A stretch of 14,403 bases of DNA from JACRDV01 sp024860865 [NCBI: Methanobacteriota archaeon] (GCA_024860865.1 JACRDV010000046.1:1-14403), one strand, 5' to 3'. Shown: positions 5,213 through 12,949, counted from the stretch's first letter. Numbers and translations are program-made. Notes: generated by a model from the letters alone, not told the origin.

Positions 5213-6811
5213 TTAGCGCAAGATTTTTGCTATGTAACCAATGCCCTTGGACTTGCCTTCTCTAAACAAGATCTTTTGTCCTTCAAAGATATAGTGTGGT
5301 GTGAACTTAAAAGTCATTCTAACTGTTCCAACATCTCCAGCTACCATATATTCTTTGCTAAGCGGTTCAAATACAACAGCTTCCATTATCGTATCTGAGT
5401 GCACGACCGGTTCATATCCTCGTTTAATTCTGGTTGGATGATTGAGTATCATAACTTGGGCCTCAAACTGTTTAAATGCTTTTGGCTTAAGTTCTGAATC
5501 GCAAAGTATCATCCCTCTATCAACTTCCTCGTATTTCAACCCTTTAATAGAAATTCCAACTATATCTCCAGCTCTTGCCTTTTTCACTGGGTAGTGATGC
5601 ATTTCAATTGAGCCGATTTTAATTTTCTTAAATTTTCCTTGAGCATCCGGCCCAAGCAAAACTTCCTTGCCCTCTTCAACAAATCCTTGTTTAATTGCTC
5701 CGCTAACAACTGTCCCGACACCAGTTACTGAATAAACTTTGTCAATATATAGTAAAAATGGTTTTGTAATTTCAACTTCTAAAGTGCGTTTTGATAAATT
5801 AAAGAAAAGTTTGTCCAATAGACTGAGATTTTCTCCAGTAACAGCTGATGCTCTAATGATCGGGACAATTTGTCCTTCACTTAAAATTTGGGCGATAAAC
5901 TTCATATCAGATTCAGGTTTAACCTTTAGAGGAATTTTTCCAACAATTTTTAATAAATGACCAATCTCTTTTTCAACTGAGTTTACTCGTTCTTCACTTA
6001 CTCTATCGATTTTGGTTATTACGATAACTACTGGGATTTCCATGGCTAGTAAAATACCTAGGTGTTCTCTACTAACATGGGTTGCTCCATCATCTGCAGC
6101 GATAGTCAACAACCCATAATCAAGCTTTGAGCCAACTAATCCTCTAATGGTTGTTCTAAGCCAGGGCTCATGTCCTACAGTATCAACAAATGAAATAAGT
6201 TTGCTTGATTTTTCAACTATGCTTGCTTCTTCAAATTTATTCAGAGGATTTTTTAGGTGAATCGGTGTGCCATCATTATTGAAGCCATAAACAGTAAATG
6301 ATAGATCGGCTGACAGACCCCGCTCAATTTCATGAGGGAGTACATCTAGAAATAATCTGGTCTTACCAGCTCCGTCATCAAGTTCACCAGTTATCAAACA
6401 GCCAACAAGTGTGGATTTGCCATGATCAACATGTCCCGCCGTACCGACCAAAATATGATCTTTCTCAAATGGCAGCCGAATTTTTTCAATAGTTACTTTG
6501 CCAACTAGCTTTCCATCAGTTGGATGCTTCTCAACCTTAGCAATTCTTGCCCCAATCTCTTTAGCAACAGATTCAAGAACATCTAAAGTCTCTCTAAATT
6601 GCTCTTCACTTAAGCCTCTAGGTGCTCCGTTGTCTGATACACCAACAAAATAGATGGCTTTTCCATTGCCCTCCAACATTCTATGCTTTAACTGGGCTAC
6701 TAATCCTTGTTTTCTAAAATCCTTTAAGTGGATTGCTGAGGTTAGAAACTCTTTAAATTCAATATTTTTGCCTTCACCATGGCTTAGAATTTCGCTGAGT
6801 TTGCTATCCAT
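5213..6811 (-). CDS. GTPBP1/2-like translational GTPase (EF-1A paralogue)
   Basis: The 532-residue protein has an N-terminal domain (about 1-115) with LKHRMLEGNGKAIYFVGVSDNGAP, which matches the N-terminal domain of eukaryotic GTPBP1/2. An EF-1A-like G domain and two beta-barrels follow. G motifs: GHVDHGKS (126-133), switch I region EIERGLSADLS (161-171), DTVGH (210-214) and TKID (266-269, in place of NKxD). GTPBP1 relatives are eEF1A-like GTPases linked to mRNA surveillance and stalled translation; the archaeal role is not settled. Start ATG 6811 lies 6 nt after the Taw2 stop, so the two are co-transcribed. The neighbours point to ribosome or tRNA metabolism. Confidence 0.88.
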   Translation of the reverse strand: MDSKLSEILSHGEGKNIEFKEFLTSAIHLKDFRKQGLVAQLKHRMLEGNGKAIYFVGVSDNGAPRGLSEEQFRETLDVLESVAKEIGARIAKVEKHPTDGKLVGKVTIEKIRLPFEKDHILVGTAGHVDHGKSTLVGCLITGELDDGAGKTRLFLDVLPHEIERGLSADLSFTVYGFNNDGTPIHLKNPLNKFEEASIVEKSSKLISFVDTVGHEPWLRTTIRGLVGSKLDYGLLTIAADDGATHVSREHLGILLAMEIPVVIVITKIDRVSEERVNSVEKEIGHLLKIVGKIPLKVKPESDMKFIAQILSEGQIVPIIRASAVTGENLSLLDKLFFNLSKRTLEVEITKPFLLYIDKVYSVTGVGTVVSGAIKQGFVEEGKEVLLGPDAQGKFKKIKIGSIEMHHYPVKKARAGDIVGISIKGLKYEEVDRGMILCDSELKPKAFKQFEAQVMILNHPTRIKRGYEPVVHSDTIMEAVVFEPLSKEYMVAGDVGTVRMTFKFTPHYIFEGQKILFREGKSKGIGYIAKILR

Positions 6812-6817
6812 TTTAAT

Positions 6818-7663
6818 TCATTCCCTTACCTGAAAATCAACAACAACGTGATAGGTTCCAGGCGAATACTCTTTAATCATTCTTTTTTCCAGAATTTTTA
6901 TCTTTTTACCAGTTGCAGTTGTTATTGACTCAATATGGTTTATTGGCTGCTCAAATAAAAATTTAGCGGGCGAAACCTCATGGTAATGTATTATTCCACT
7001 AGGTTTAACCAATTCAAAGGCTTTTGGCAGAAATTGCTCTGTATTTCTTAAATAACCCATAATTATTCGATCAGCTTTAGCAAGCTCAACTTCCCTGCAA
7101 TCGCCCAAGATTGGGGTCATTACATACTCTAAACGGTTAAGTTTGATATTCTCGGATAGATAGTGAAATGTCACTGGATTAATTTCAATTCCAAAAACTT
7201 TTTTTGGCTTTGAATGAACTGCCATTGGAATACAAAACTGCCCAACGCCAGCAAACATGTCTATTACTGTTTCATTTGGATTAGAAATGAAAGCCATCCT
7301 TTTTCGCTCATAGTGGTTGCCAAATGAAAACATTAACTTAGCCGGATCGATTTTAAATTTACAGCCAAGCTCTCTGTGAATAGTTTCTGTATTTGAGTCT
7401 CCGGCTAATACTTCGATTTTTTGTTCTCTAATATCTCCGACAATTTTTAGTTGTTGAACTGCGCTTCGAATTCTAGGGCCATACATTTCCAGAAATGCCT
7501 GACCAATAAGATTTCTCTTTTCGTTAAGTTTTGGATTAAGTCGAATAATGAGAATGTCTCCTAAAATTTCCCAGCCACTGGGCAATAAATTGAGTTCTTC
7601 GGTTATTAATTTCTCCTTTAGGAGGTTTATCAATGTAGTTCTTGAAATTTCATATTTTGTCAT
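6818..7663 (-). CDS. taw2: Taw2/TYW2-type tRNA wyosine acp-transferase (Trm5 superfamily)
   Basis: This is a Rossmann-fold SAM enzyme of the Trm5/TYW2 group. Key elements: GNHYERKRM (116-124), SAM motif DMFAGVGQF (135-143), the acidic ribose-binding EINP (160-163), MGYL (202-205) and IIHYHE. Trm5 methyltransferases carry an NPP-type motif where this protein has MGYL, which is the Taw2/TYW2 form. The predicted reaction is therefore transfer of the acp group from SAM to the wyosine precursor at G37 of tRNA-Phe. A role as a Trm5-like methyltransferase is less likely but not excluded. At 281 residues it is of usual length. It is first in a run with the GTPase and Tsr3 genes. Confidence 0.85.
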   Translation of the reverse strand: MTKYEISRTTLINLLKEKLITEELNLLPSGWEILGDILIIRLNPKLNEKRNLIGQAFLEMYGPRIRSAVQQLKIVGDIREQKIEVLAGDSNTETIHRELGCKFKIDPAKLMFSFGNHYERKRMAFISNPNETVIDMFAGVGQFCIPMAVHSKPKKVFGIEINPVTFHYLSENIKLNRLEYVMTPILGDCREVELAKADRIIMGYLRNTEQFLPKAFELVKPSGIIHYHEVSPAKFLFEQPINHIESITTATGKKIKILEKRMIKEYSPGTYHVVVDFQVRE

Positions 7664-7682
7664 TCTTGACCAAATTAAAAAC

Positions 7683-7690
7683 TTTTAATA
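7683..7690 (-). promoter_or_regulatory. Possible TATA box for taw2
   Basis: On the minus strand TTATTAAAA is centred about 24 bp before the ATG at 7663. There is no Shine-Dalgarno, which fits a leaderless transcript. The rest of the 204-bp spacer up to the vapC stop holds only a weak inverted repeat (7772-7779 with 7790-7797). Confidence 0.35.
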
Positions 7691-7867
7691 ACATTCAGAA
7701 CTTTTTAATATTAAATACACTTACCTTGTATTGTAATTAATTTTTATGAATTGTTTACAATAAATGCCCTTCTTGGAGTAGGCATGATAACTCCTAGTAA
7801 TTTAAAGCCTCTTTAAAACAAAAAGGAACTTTTTCAAAGAGCATAATTTTGTTAATATAATGCTTTT

Positions 7868-8287
7868 CTATTTTTGAAAAACTATTGGATCGATTCTTTT
7901 TATTTTTGGAATTTTATCGAAATCTTTATCCGCTGATATTATCTCGGTTACTCCAAGTTTTCTCATCGTGGCAATATGTAAACAATCATATGAGCTTATT
8001 CGAAATTTCTCATAAAATTCAATAGCTTCTCGTGTTATACCATAGTCAATATCATTTATAACCATATCTAAAGAATAAATTGCGTCTGTCATATCTTTGA
8101 CCTCATTTTCAAAACCATATTTTCTCAAGGCATTTGCAACTTCTAAAATAACTAATGTAGAAATAGCAGCTTTAATTTTGCCTTCTTCAATATTTTGAAT
8201 AATATTTGCACAAGCTTCTCCATATTTAGCATCTAAAATTTTAGCATAAAAGAAAATATTGCTATCAACGTATTTTGATAATTCCAA
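7868..8287 (-). CDS. vapC: VapC-type PIN-domain ribonuclease toxin
   Basis: The 139-residue PIN domain has its acidic active-site set visible: Asp8 in YVDSN, Glu49 in LEVANA, Asp101 in YDCLHIA, and Asp120/Asp124 in SADKDFDKI. VapC toxins are Mg-dependent ribonucleases that cleave tRNA or rRNA and are held inactive by the cognate VapB. The ATG (8287) follows the vapB stop by only 2 nt, the usual antitoxin-first operon arrangement. All catalytic residues are present, so the toxin is probably functional. The target RNA cannot be deduced from sequence. Confidence 0.92.
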   Translation of the reverse strand: MELSKYVDSNIFFYAKILDAKYGEACANIIQNIEEGKIKAAISTLVILEVANALRKYGFENEVKDMTDAIYSLDMVINDIDYGITREAIEFYEKFRISSYDCLHIATMRKLGVTEIISADKDFDKIPKIKRIDPIVFQK

Positions 8288-8289
8288 AA

Positions 8290-8523
8290 CTATCTACGCT
8301 CTATTTTTTCTTCTAACTCTTCAATAGGTACGCTTCGCTTGAATTTTTTCGTACCAATAAGAATTTTGGCAGGCGCTTTTAACCTCCGAAACCTTTTAAT
8401 TAAAATTTCTTCTTTGCTTAGTTGTTTCACTATTACCCTTTCGCCAGGTTTAAGTCCGATTTCCTCCCGTACTTTTTTTGGTATAGTTATTTGGAATTTT
8501 TCAGTAACTTTATTTGTTTCCAT
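8290..8523 (-). CDS. vapB: VapB-type AbrB/SpoVT-fold antitoxin
   Basis: The 77-residue product starts METNKVTEKFQITIPKKVREEIGLKPGERVIV, a swapped-hairpin AbrB (MazE-like) DNA-binding domain. A basic, then acidic, tail follows (RRSVP-like region and EELEEKIERR) that would bind VapC. The frame is open upstream to 8601, but that would overlap the NMD3 stop and read through the operator. ATG 8523 was chosen because a TATA box is centred 28 bp before it and the family consensus begins there. It is expected to neutralise VapC and repress its own promoter. Confidence 0.88.
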   Translation of the reverse strand: METNKVTEKFQITIPKKVREEIGLKPGERVIVKQLSKEEILIKRFRRLKAPAKILIGTKKFKRSVPIEELEEKIERR

Positions 8524-8524
8524 G

Positions 8525-8555
8525 AGTATACTAGTATACTGTATACTATAAATAA
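8525..8555 (-). promoter_or_regulatory. vapBC promoter with GTATAC palindromic operator
   Basis: AGTATACTAGTATACT (8525-8540) is a perfect 16-bp palindrome ending two bases before the vapB ATG. GTATAC occurs three times (8526-8531, 8534-8539, 8541-8546). On the minus strand TTATTTATA (8547-8555) forms the TATA box. The palindrome fills the space between the TATA box and the start codon, so a bound VapB or VapBC complex would block initiation. Autorepression is known for VapBC; the specific site is inferred. Confidence 0.65.
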
Positions 8556-8593
8556 TTTGCTTATTTAAAAGTAAAATTGCTACAATTTCAATG

Positions 8594-9706
8594 CTATTCA
8601 ACTACATAAATTGTTTTATCAATCTTGAGAATGCTAAGTTCTTTGCTGGCTTTAATACCTATCAATGATTTAGGCCTTTGAACATCAATTGGCTGATAAG
8701 TTTTAGGATCAAGTATCTGTAGTTTATCAGGCGTTACAGCTGAAACTAATGCACTTTGAACATCTTCTCTTTTGGCTGCAAGTTGAATTTTCTCTCTTTC
8801 AATTTGTTTCCAAGGCAAAAAAATTTTCTCGCGCGTAAGTAAATTTAATCCAATTATTTTTTGCCCATCTAATTCTTCAATTCTATGGATTGCCCCTCTA
8901 TATTCAAAGAAATCTTTGACTCTAAATGCGGGTAATCTAATAGAAACTGTTGTTCGGTAAAGCTTTCGGCCTTTATTTCGATCCCAGCCAGTTTGCCTTG
9001 ATGTCTCTTTCATTTTTCCTCCAAATTTAGCTTGAATCGAATTTACAAGGTATTTAGCTATATGAAGCGAACCTAAGTAGAAATCTAGTCCCTCAGCTTT
9101 TTCTTCAAGCTCTGAAATAAAAGCACCAGGATCTCCTTTTTTTGCAAATTTTTCGATCTCAGCAGTGACTAAATTTTTGATTGTTTTATTTTCAAAATCA
9201 GTAAGCTTTCGTTCATCTGCTCTTATTTGTAGGATTGCCTGATATTCCTTGCGAGCTGCCTTTGAGCATTTTGGACAGGTGACTAGATCAATGATAATAT
9301 CGACTTCAAATTCTTCTTCATGAGGAATTTTTTGAGCAGGATGAATAACTCCGTAAGCCTTGACTTTAATCGGTATGATCGCTTTAGCTCTTAAAGCACG
9401 AGCTATTTCTGAGAAACTTGGTTCAATTGAAATCCTTGTTTTTTTAGCATTTTTTGCGAGCTTAATAGATTTTTCAACTGCTAATATCGCTGCCTCTTGG
9501 AGAACATCATTAAATTTAACTGCTTTTGGTTGAACCCATTTTCCTTTCCATTTATAGCTTGCGCAATTGAAACAAGCTTCAAGAAAAATTTCTTTGGGAA
9601 CTTCTAACAAAGGGTACTCTAGAGTAAAGCATGTTTGGCAAAGCCCTTCTATTAATGGCCTTTCTCGCGTCTCTTCGGTCCCGCAGTTAGGGCAGAATCT
9701 TGCCAA
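8594..9706 (-). CDS. NMD3 homologue, 50S subunit maturation factor
   Basis: Archaeal NMD3, related to the eukaryotic adaptor for 60S export and late maturation. Its N-terminal zinc-binding region has CPNC (5-8), CQTC (23-26) and CFNC (45-48), then TCPKC further on. Conserved middle segments include FYLGSLHIAKYLVNSIQAKFG and KMKETSRQTGWDRNKGRKLYRTT, which are diagnostic. In archaea, without nuclear export, a ribosome-binding quality or assembly role is presumed. The frame can start at 9784 (overlapping DUF424), but TTG 9706 is preferred: AGGTGA (9714-9719 on this strand) lies 7 nt upstream and the protein then begins MARFCPNCG, the family start. Length 370 residues. DUF424 is directly upstream. 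Confidence 0.92.
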   Translation of the reverse strand: MARFCPNCGTEETRERPLIEGLCQTCFTLEYPLLEVPKEIFLEACFNCASYKWKGKWVQPKAVKFNDVLQEAAILAVEKSIKLAKNAKKTRISIEPSFSEIARALRAKAIIPIKVKAYGVIHPAQKIPHEEEFEVDIIIDLVTCPKCSKAARKEYQAILQIRADERKLTDFENKTIKNLVTAEIEKFAKKGDPGAFISELEEKAEGLDFYLGSLHIAKYLVNSIQAKFGGKMKETSRQTGWDRNKGRKLYRTTVSIRLPAFRVKDFFEYRGAIHRIEELDGQKIIGLNLLTREKIFLPWKQIEREKIQLAAKREDVQSALVSAVTPDKLQILDPKTYQPIDVQRPKSLIGIKASKELSILKIDKTIYVVE

Positions 9707-9749
9707 AAGTGAATCACCTATATGTCTGTAATAAAGCAAATGTAAAAAA

Positions 9750-10046
9750 TTAAAGGCGTAAAAACTGAGCGTGGGGAATTCCATCTATTTTAATAATACT
9801 ATTCTGGCCAATTAGATTTTCTCTAATAGCTCTCTTAATTATTCTATTACCAATCAAATTTCCAATAGTAGCTTCTTTGAGCGCTTTGACTGCTATTTCG
9901 ATGTTAACCTTTTTAGTTCCATAAAAAGCTTCACTAACTTCTAGTTTAAATTCGCCTTCGCGAAAAATTTTTCCTAAAAGCTCGGCATCACAAACTGCTA
10001 CTAAAATCTCACCTCTGGTTTTAATTACATTTAAACAATATTCCAA
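9750..10046 (-). CDS. DUF424 family protein
   Basis: The 98-residue product contains LVAVCDAELLGKIFREG, a beta-rich core and VNIEIAVKALKEATIGNLIGNRII, ending SIIKIDGIPHAQFLRL. This matches DUF424, a small archaeal family that is commonly encoded next to nmd3 and translation factor genes. The start is TTG at 10046 with AGGT only 11 nt upstream, so the exact start is less certain than the family. It lies 43 bp before nmd3 and probably shares its transcript. Biochemical function is unknown; the conserved neighbourhood suggests RNA or ribosome-related work. Confidence 0.85.
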   Translation of the reverse strand: MEYCLNVIKTRGEILVAVCDAELLGKIFREGEFKLEVSEAFYGTKKVNIEIAVKALKEATIGNLIGNRIIKRAIRENLIGQNSIIKIDGIPHAQFLRL

Positions 10047-10412
10047 TTATTTCACTAACCTGAATATTTTTCGTTGATATTTGAATAAAATTATGAATAA
10101 CAGAAAATAAAAAGGTTTGGAATGCGCTTTTTTGAAGTTAAAACCTAAAAGAAAAGAGAAAAATTGTTAACGACAGGAATAGAGTAGTTAGTGGGGAAGA
10201 ATCGGGTATTTTCTGAAAGTTTTTAGACCGTAATTAGCGCAGAATAAAACAAAAGAAGAATGGCAACCTTTATTGCTTACATCGACTCTGGTGCTGTTAG
10301 TTAGAACTCAGTCCAAACTATTTCTCCAACAACAAAATTTTCTGCGTCATCATATTATTGTACGTGAAAATATTTTATACTTGAATCTCATGGTGATTTT
10401 TGGATTAAGTTT
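10047..10412. other. Intergenic spacer between divergent DUF424 and abiE genes
   Basis: This 366-bp A+T-rich stretch must hold the promoter of DUF424-nmd3 (minus strand, near 10050-10100) and leads into the abiE operators. A weak inverted repeat (AGGTTT near 10114, AAACCT near 10142) is visible. A 14-codon ORF at 10261 looks fortuitous. I see no RNA gene or other element in it. Confidence 0.5.
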
Positions 10413-10479
10413 GTTACTATGATAGTAACTTTCTCCTTGGATAGAAAAAGATTTAAATTGTTACGACTATAGTAACATT
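10413..10479 (+). promoter_or_regulatory. abiE promoter with two 17-bp operators
   Basis: GTTACTATGATAGTAAC (10413-10429) is a palindrome with perfect 8-bp arms around one base. GTTACGACTATAGTAAC (10460-10476) has the same length and the same GTTAC/GTAAC ends. Between them is the TATA box TTTAAAT (10452-10458), centred 25 bp before the ATG at 10480, so transcription should begin at or next to the start codon (leaderless; no Shine-Dalgarno). The second operator covers the space between the TATA box and the start. AbiEi antitoxins of characterised systems bind inverted repeats in their own promoter, so these are the likely binding sites of the protein encoded directly downstream. Confidence 0.75.
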
Positions 10480-11298
10480 ATGGCACTAAAATTCACCACA
10501 GAACCTCTGAGTCATTTAGAGCAAAAAATCTATCTAATTTTGGAAAGCGAAGGAAGGAACGTTTTCACACTTGAAGAACTGAAGAAATTAAAACTTCCAA
10601 TAAAGTATGGCCACTTGCGAGTGCTTCTACATCGCTTAGAAAAGAAAGGGTGGATAACTTCTGTTCGAAAAGGAGTTTATCTACGCTTGCCAGCAGTGGC
10701 TGCTGTTGAGGGCAAAGTTTACCTTGAAGATCCATTTGCCGTTACTTTGAAAGTATTTGATGGATACTTAGCTTTCCAGAGTGCATTGAGAGTTCATGGA
10801 CTAAGTGAATATCAGCCTTTCACAATTTTTATAGCAACGAAGAACAAATCAGAAACTCTCAAACTTTTAAAACAGTATGAAGTCAAGGCAATCAAGCTTG
10901 GGGAGAGGTATACTGGATTTGAGAAAAAAGATAATTATCTGGTGTCTTCTGTAGCTAAGACTTTCTTCGATTGCTTCTATCATCCCCAGCATGCAGGCGG
11001 ATACTCTGAAGTTCTTAAATCGTTGCACGCTTGCAAAGAGATGGACTGGAATGAATTCCTTTCCTATTTCAAGAAGTTCGCTTCGAACAGCTTATGCCAG
11101 AAGGTTGGCTATCTTTTAACTCTGCTCAAAGAAACAGACTACAAAGTTCCAAATCGAGTGATTGAATACTTAAAGAATCGAGTTCGTGTAAAGACACGTC
11201 TTGATTCAAAGATATCTGGAGGAAAACTAAACAAAGACTGGCTTATAATTGACAACTTGGGCAAAATGGAATTACTTTCATGGTGGTTGCATGGTTGA
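10480..11298 (+). CDS. abiEi: AbiEi-like antitoxin and transcriptional repressor
   Basis: The 272-residue product begins with a winged helix-turn-helix (about 10-70; EELKKLKLPIKYGHLRVLLHRLEKKGWITSVRKGVYLRLP). The AbiEi-type central domain follows, with YLAFQSALRVHGLSEYQPFTIFIAT and the later VSSVAKTFFDCFYHPQHAGGYSEVLKSL segment. In type IV AbiE systems this protein represses its own operon and counteracts the nucleotidyltransferase toxin AbiEii. The gene ends in TGA at 11296-11298, overlapping the next gene by 8 nt. The promoter carries two matching palindromes. It lies on the plus strand, opposite to the housekeeping genes on both sides. Confidence 0.85.
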   Translation: MALKFTTEPLSHLEQKIYLILESEGRNVFTLEELKKLKLPIKYGHLRVLLHRLEKKGWITSVRKGVYLRLPAVAAVEGKVYLEDPFAVTLKVFDGYLAFQSALRVHGLSEYQPFTIFIATKNKSETLKLLKQYEVKAIKLGERYTGFEKKDNYLVSSVAKTFFDCFYHPQHAGGYSEVLKSLHACKEMDWNEFLSYFKKFASNSLCQKVGYLLTLLKETDYKVPNRVIEYLKNRVRVKTRLDSKISGGKLNKDWLIIDNLGKMELLSWWLHG

Positions 11299-12100
11299 AC
11301 TGAGAGAAGCAAGAAAAATAGCTGCAAAGATTGGCTTAGGACTCCAGTATGTTTTGAAAGAAGCGAGAGTCTTTGATATATGGGCGAAGCTCAGTCCGAT
11401 TATACTATCAAAAGAATTGGCCTCTCAGATCACCATAATCTGCAAAGGTGGTACAGTACTAAACAAGGTTTTTCTCAAGGGTATAGGAAGATTTTCTGAG
11501 GATTTGGATTTCGATGCATACTTTACAAAAAAGCTTAGCAAGAAGGAAAAGATGGCGTTCCTAGATAAGAACGTTTTATTCAATCTCAGGACCAGCTATC
11601 AAATAGAAAGACCAAGATTGATGAAGGATGTTGTAAGGTTTACCTGTAGTTTTGTAAATGAAATGGGAGCACAGGACTGTGTTTTTGTTGAGTTTAACCT
11701 GGAGCCAAAAGGCTATAGCGCTTCTGAGATCAAGGAAGCTTACAGTGAGATATTGAACATAGCGCCGGTCAAAATTCCATCATACTCGTTTCCAGTTCTT
11801 GTAGCGAAAAAGATCAAGACATTCTATGAAAGAGGGAGCGGAAAAGATCTCTATGACATTTTCTATAGCCTTAAAATGGTGAAAGATGTTAAAGAAATAA
11901 TTAATGTGCTAAAGAGCGTTTTGAAATTCGAGGGAATTGAATACAAAGATTTTGTTAAGGAATTCATCAGAAAACTTGGTGATGAGAAAAGCATAGCAAG
12001 AGTGCATGCATCGACGAATCCTTACATCCCAAGAAAGCTAAGGGTTGACTGGATTGAAATTGCGGCGAAAGTGAAGGATGAGCTAGAACCTTATTTGTGA
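11291..12100 (+). CDS. abiEii: AbiEii/AbiGii-type nucleotidyltransferase toxin
   Basis: A 269-residue DUF1814-type nucleotidyltransferase. Motif I is KGGTVLNKVF (52-61), and RFSEDLDFD (67-75) supplies the acidic pair. VEFNLEP (133-139) and VAKKIKTFYERGSGKDLYDIF (171-191) match the later catalytic Lys/Asp motifs. AbiEii enzymes transfer nucleotides to RNA (tRNA in studied members) and cause growth arrest, aborting phage infection. The start is ATG 11291 rather than the in-frame ATG at 11249, because GGTGG (11282-11286) precedes it and an 8-nt overlap with the antitoxin gene gives coupling. All motifs are intact, so the toxin is probably active. Confidence 0.88.
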   Translation: MVELREARKIAAKIGLGLQYVLKEARVFDIWAKLSPIILSKELASQITIICKGGTVLNKVFLKGIGRFSEDLDFDAYFTKKLSKKEKMAFLDKNVLFNLRTSYQIERPRLMKDVVRFTCSFVNEMGAQDCVFVEFNLEPKGYSASEIKEAYSEILNIAPVKIPSYSFPVLVAKKIKTFYERGSGKDLYDIFYSLKMVKDVKEIINVLKSVLKFEGIEYKDFVKEFIRKLGDEKSIARVHASTNPYIPRKLRVDWIEIAAKVKDELEPYL

Positions 12101-12394
12101 GTTTAACGAAATTGAACTTCTTGTTAATCGCTTGCATGTTTTCTCTGAGCACAGCACATAACGCAAAAATTTTATGCATTTAAATCTATGCTTCTATCTC
12201 TAAATAAATACATGTTTTAAGGTTATTTCATTAAGCGCAGCTTTTTTTAAAGAAAATTCTTATCTGAACAATAAGAGATTTTTATCTGAACGATAAGGAT
12301 AGTAGAGTCTTTTACAGCAGCACTTAGTAGTGGCTTTGCTCTTTATTTTTAAAAATTTTTAAAGAATAATTTTTAAACTTTTGTTATTCTCACT
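12101..12394. other. Spacer between convergent abiEii and aIF2-beta genes
   Basis: This 294-bp gap holds no convincing ORF. Apart from the tandem 17-bp repeat described separately, it contains A- and T-rich tracts (for example 12348-12375) that could end transcripts from both sides. Confidence 0.5.
12259..12297. repeat. Two tandem 17-bp operator-like repeats, 22-bp period
   Basis: CTTATCTGAACAATAAG (12259-12275) and TTTATCTGAACGATAAG (12281-12297) agree at 15 of 17 bases. The first has palindromic ends CTTAT/ATAAG; the second has TTATC/GATAA. Their starts are 22 bp apart, two turns of B-DNA. The pattern is that of a pair of binding sites on one face of the helix. No promoter-gene pair lies next to them now; the nearest genes on both sides end here. 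Confidence 0.55.
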
Positions 12395-12808
12395 TTAGAA
12401 GCTTCTAACAGGGGCTCTTGCGCCACATGCCTCGCAAAGCAAATAGTACATTCGCTCTTGTTTTACGATCAGCGTATCAGGCTTATGACACTCATGGCAA
12501 ATTATAAACTCATTTACATATGCTTTAATTCTATCATTTAATAAGTGACTTGAAAATTTTCCTTGGAAAACAGCTCTGGTAGGTTCAAGGTTGCCTGCAG
12601 TTGCAAGCTCTTTCGATAAATACTTCATAAGATGTTTAGGATCTCGATTAAGTTTGCTAGCTACTTCACGGATATTTTGAATAATTGTTTGATTACCTTC
12701 TACAAAAGAAGTGATTTCTGGAATTTTAAATCGCACATCTTCTAAAGTTTTTTTAGGCAACTTAGCTTGAGCGCGCTCAAGCAAGCTTTCATATTTATAT
12801 TCCGTCAT
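12395..12808 (-). CDS. Translation initiation factor aIF2 subunit beta
   Basis: A subunit of the heterotrimeric aIF2 that brings initiator Met-tRNA to the small ribosomal subunit. The 137 residues show the N-terminal helix (YESLLERAQAKLP), the central domain (VFQGKFSSHLL region) and the C-terminal zinc ribbon with CHEC (104-107) and CEAC (125-128). ATG 12808 was chosen over an in-frame start at 12865 because AGGAG (12814-12818 on this strand) lies 5 nt upstream and the N-terminus then fits the family. It follows the OB-fold gene by 141 bp. The DUF424-nmd3 pair would come next on this strand, but the abiE module lies between. Confidence 0.93.
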   Translation of the reverse strand: MTEYKYESLLERAQAKLPKKTLEDVRFKIPEITSFVEGNQTIIQNIREVASKLNRDPKHLMKYLSKELATAGNLEPTRAVFQGKFSSHLLNDRIKAYVNEFIICHECHKPDTLIVKQERMYYLLCEACGARAPVRSF

Positions 12809-12949
12809 TTTCTCTCCTTTTAACTCTGTGTATTTTTTATCTCTTTTTAGTTGTGCCAAAACCAATTCTCAACAAATCTTATCTTTAGATTCTAAATTGC
12901 CTAACTTTCCTACTAATTTTTTTGCCTTAGCTTAGTATTAATTTGAAAT

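Noticed and set aside
7772-7797. Inverted repeat CTTGGAGT/ACTCCTAG after vapC
   Set aside because: One mismatch in the arms and no T-run on the relevant strand; insufficient for a terminator call.
8524-8601. Upstream extension of vapB by 26 codons
   Set aside because: It would overlap the nmd3 stop and translate through the TATA box and palindromic operator; the family start is at 8523.
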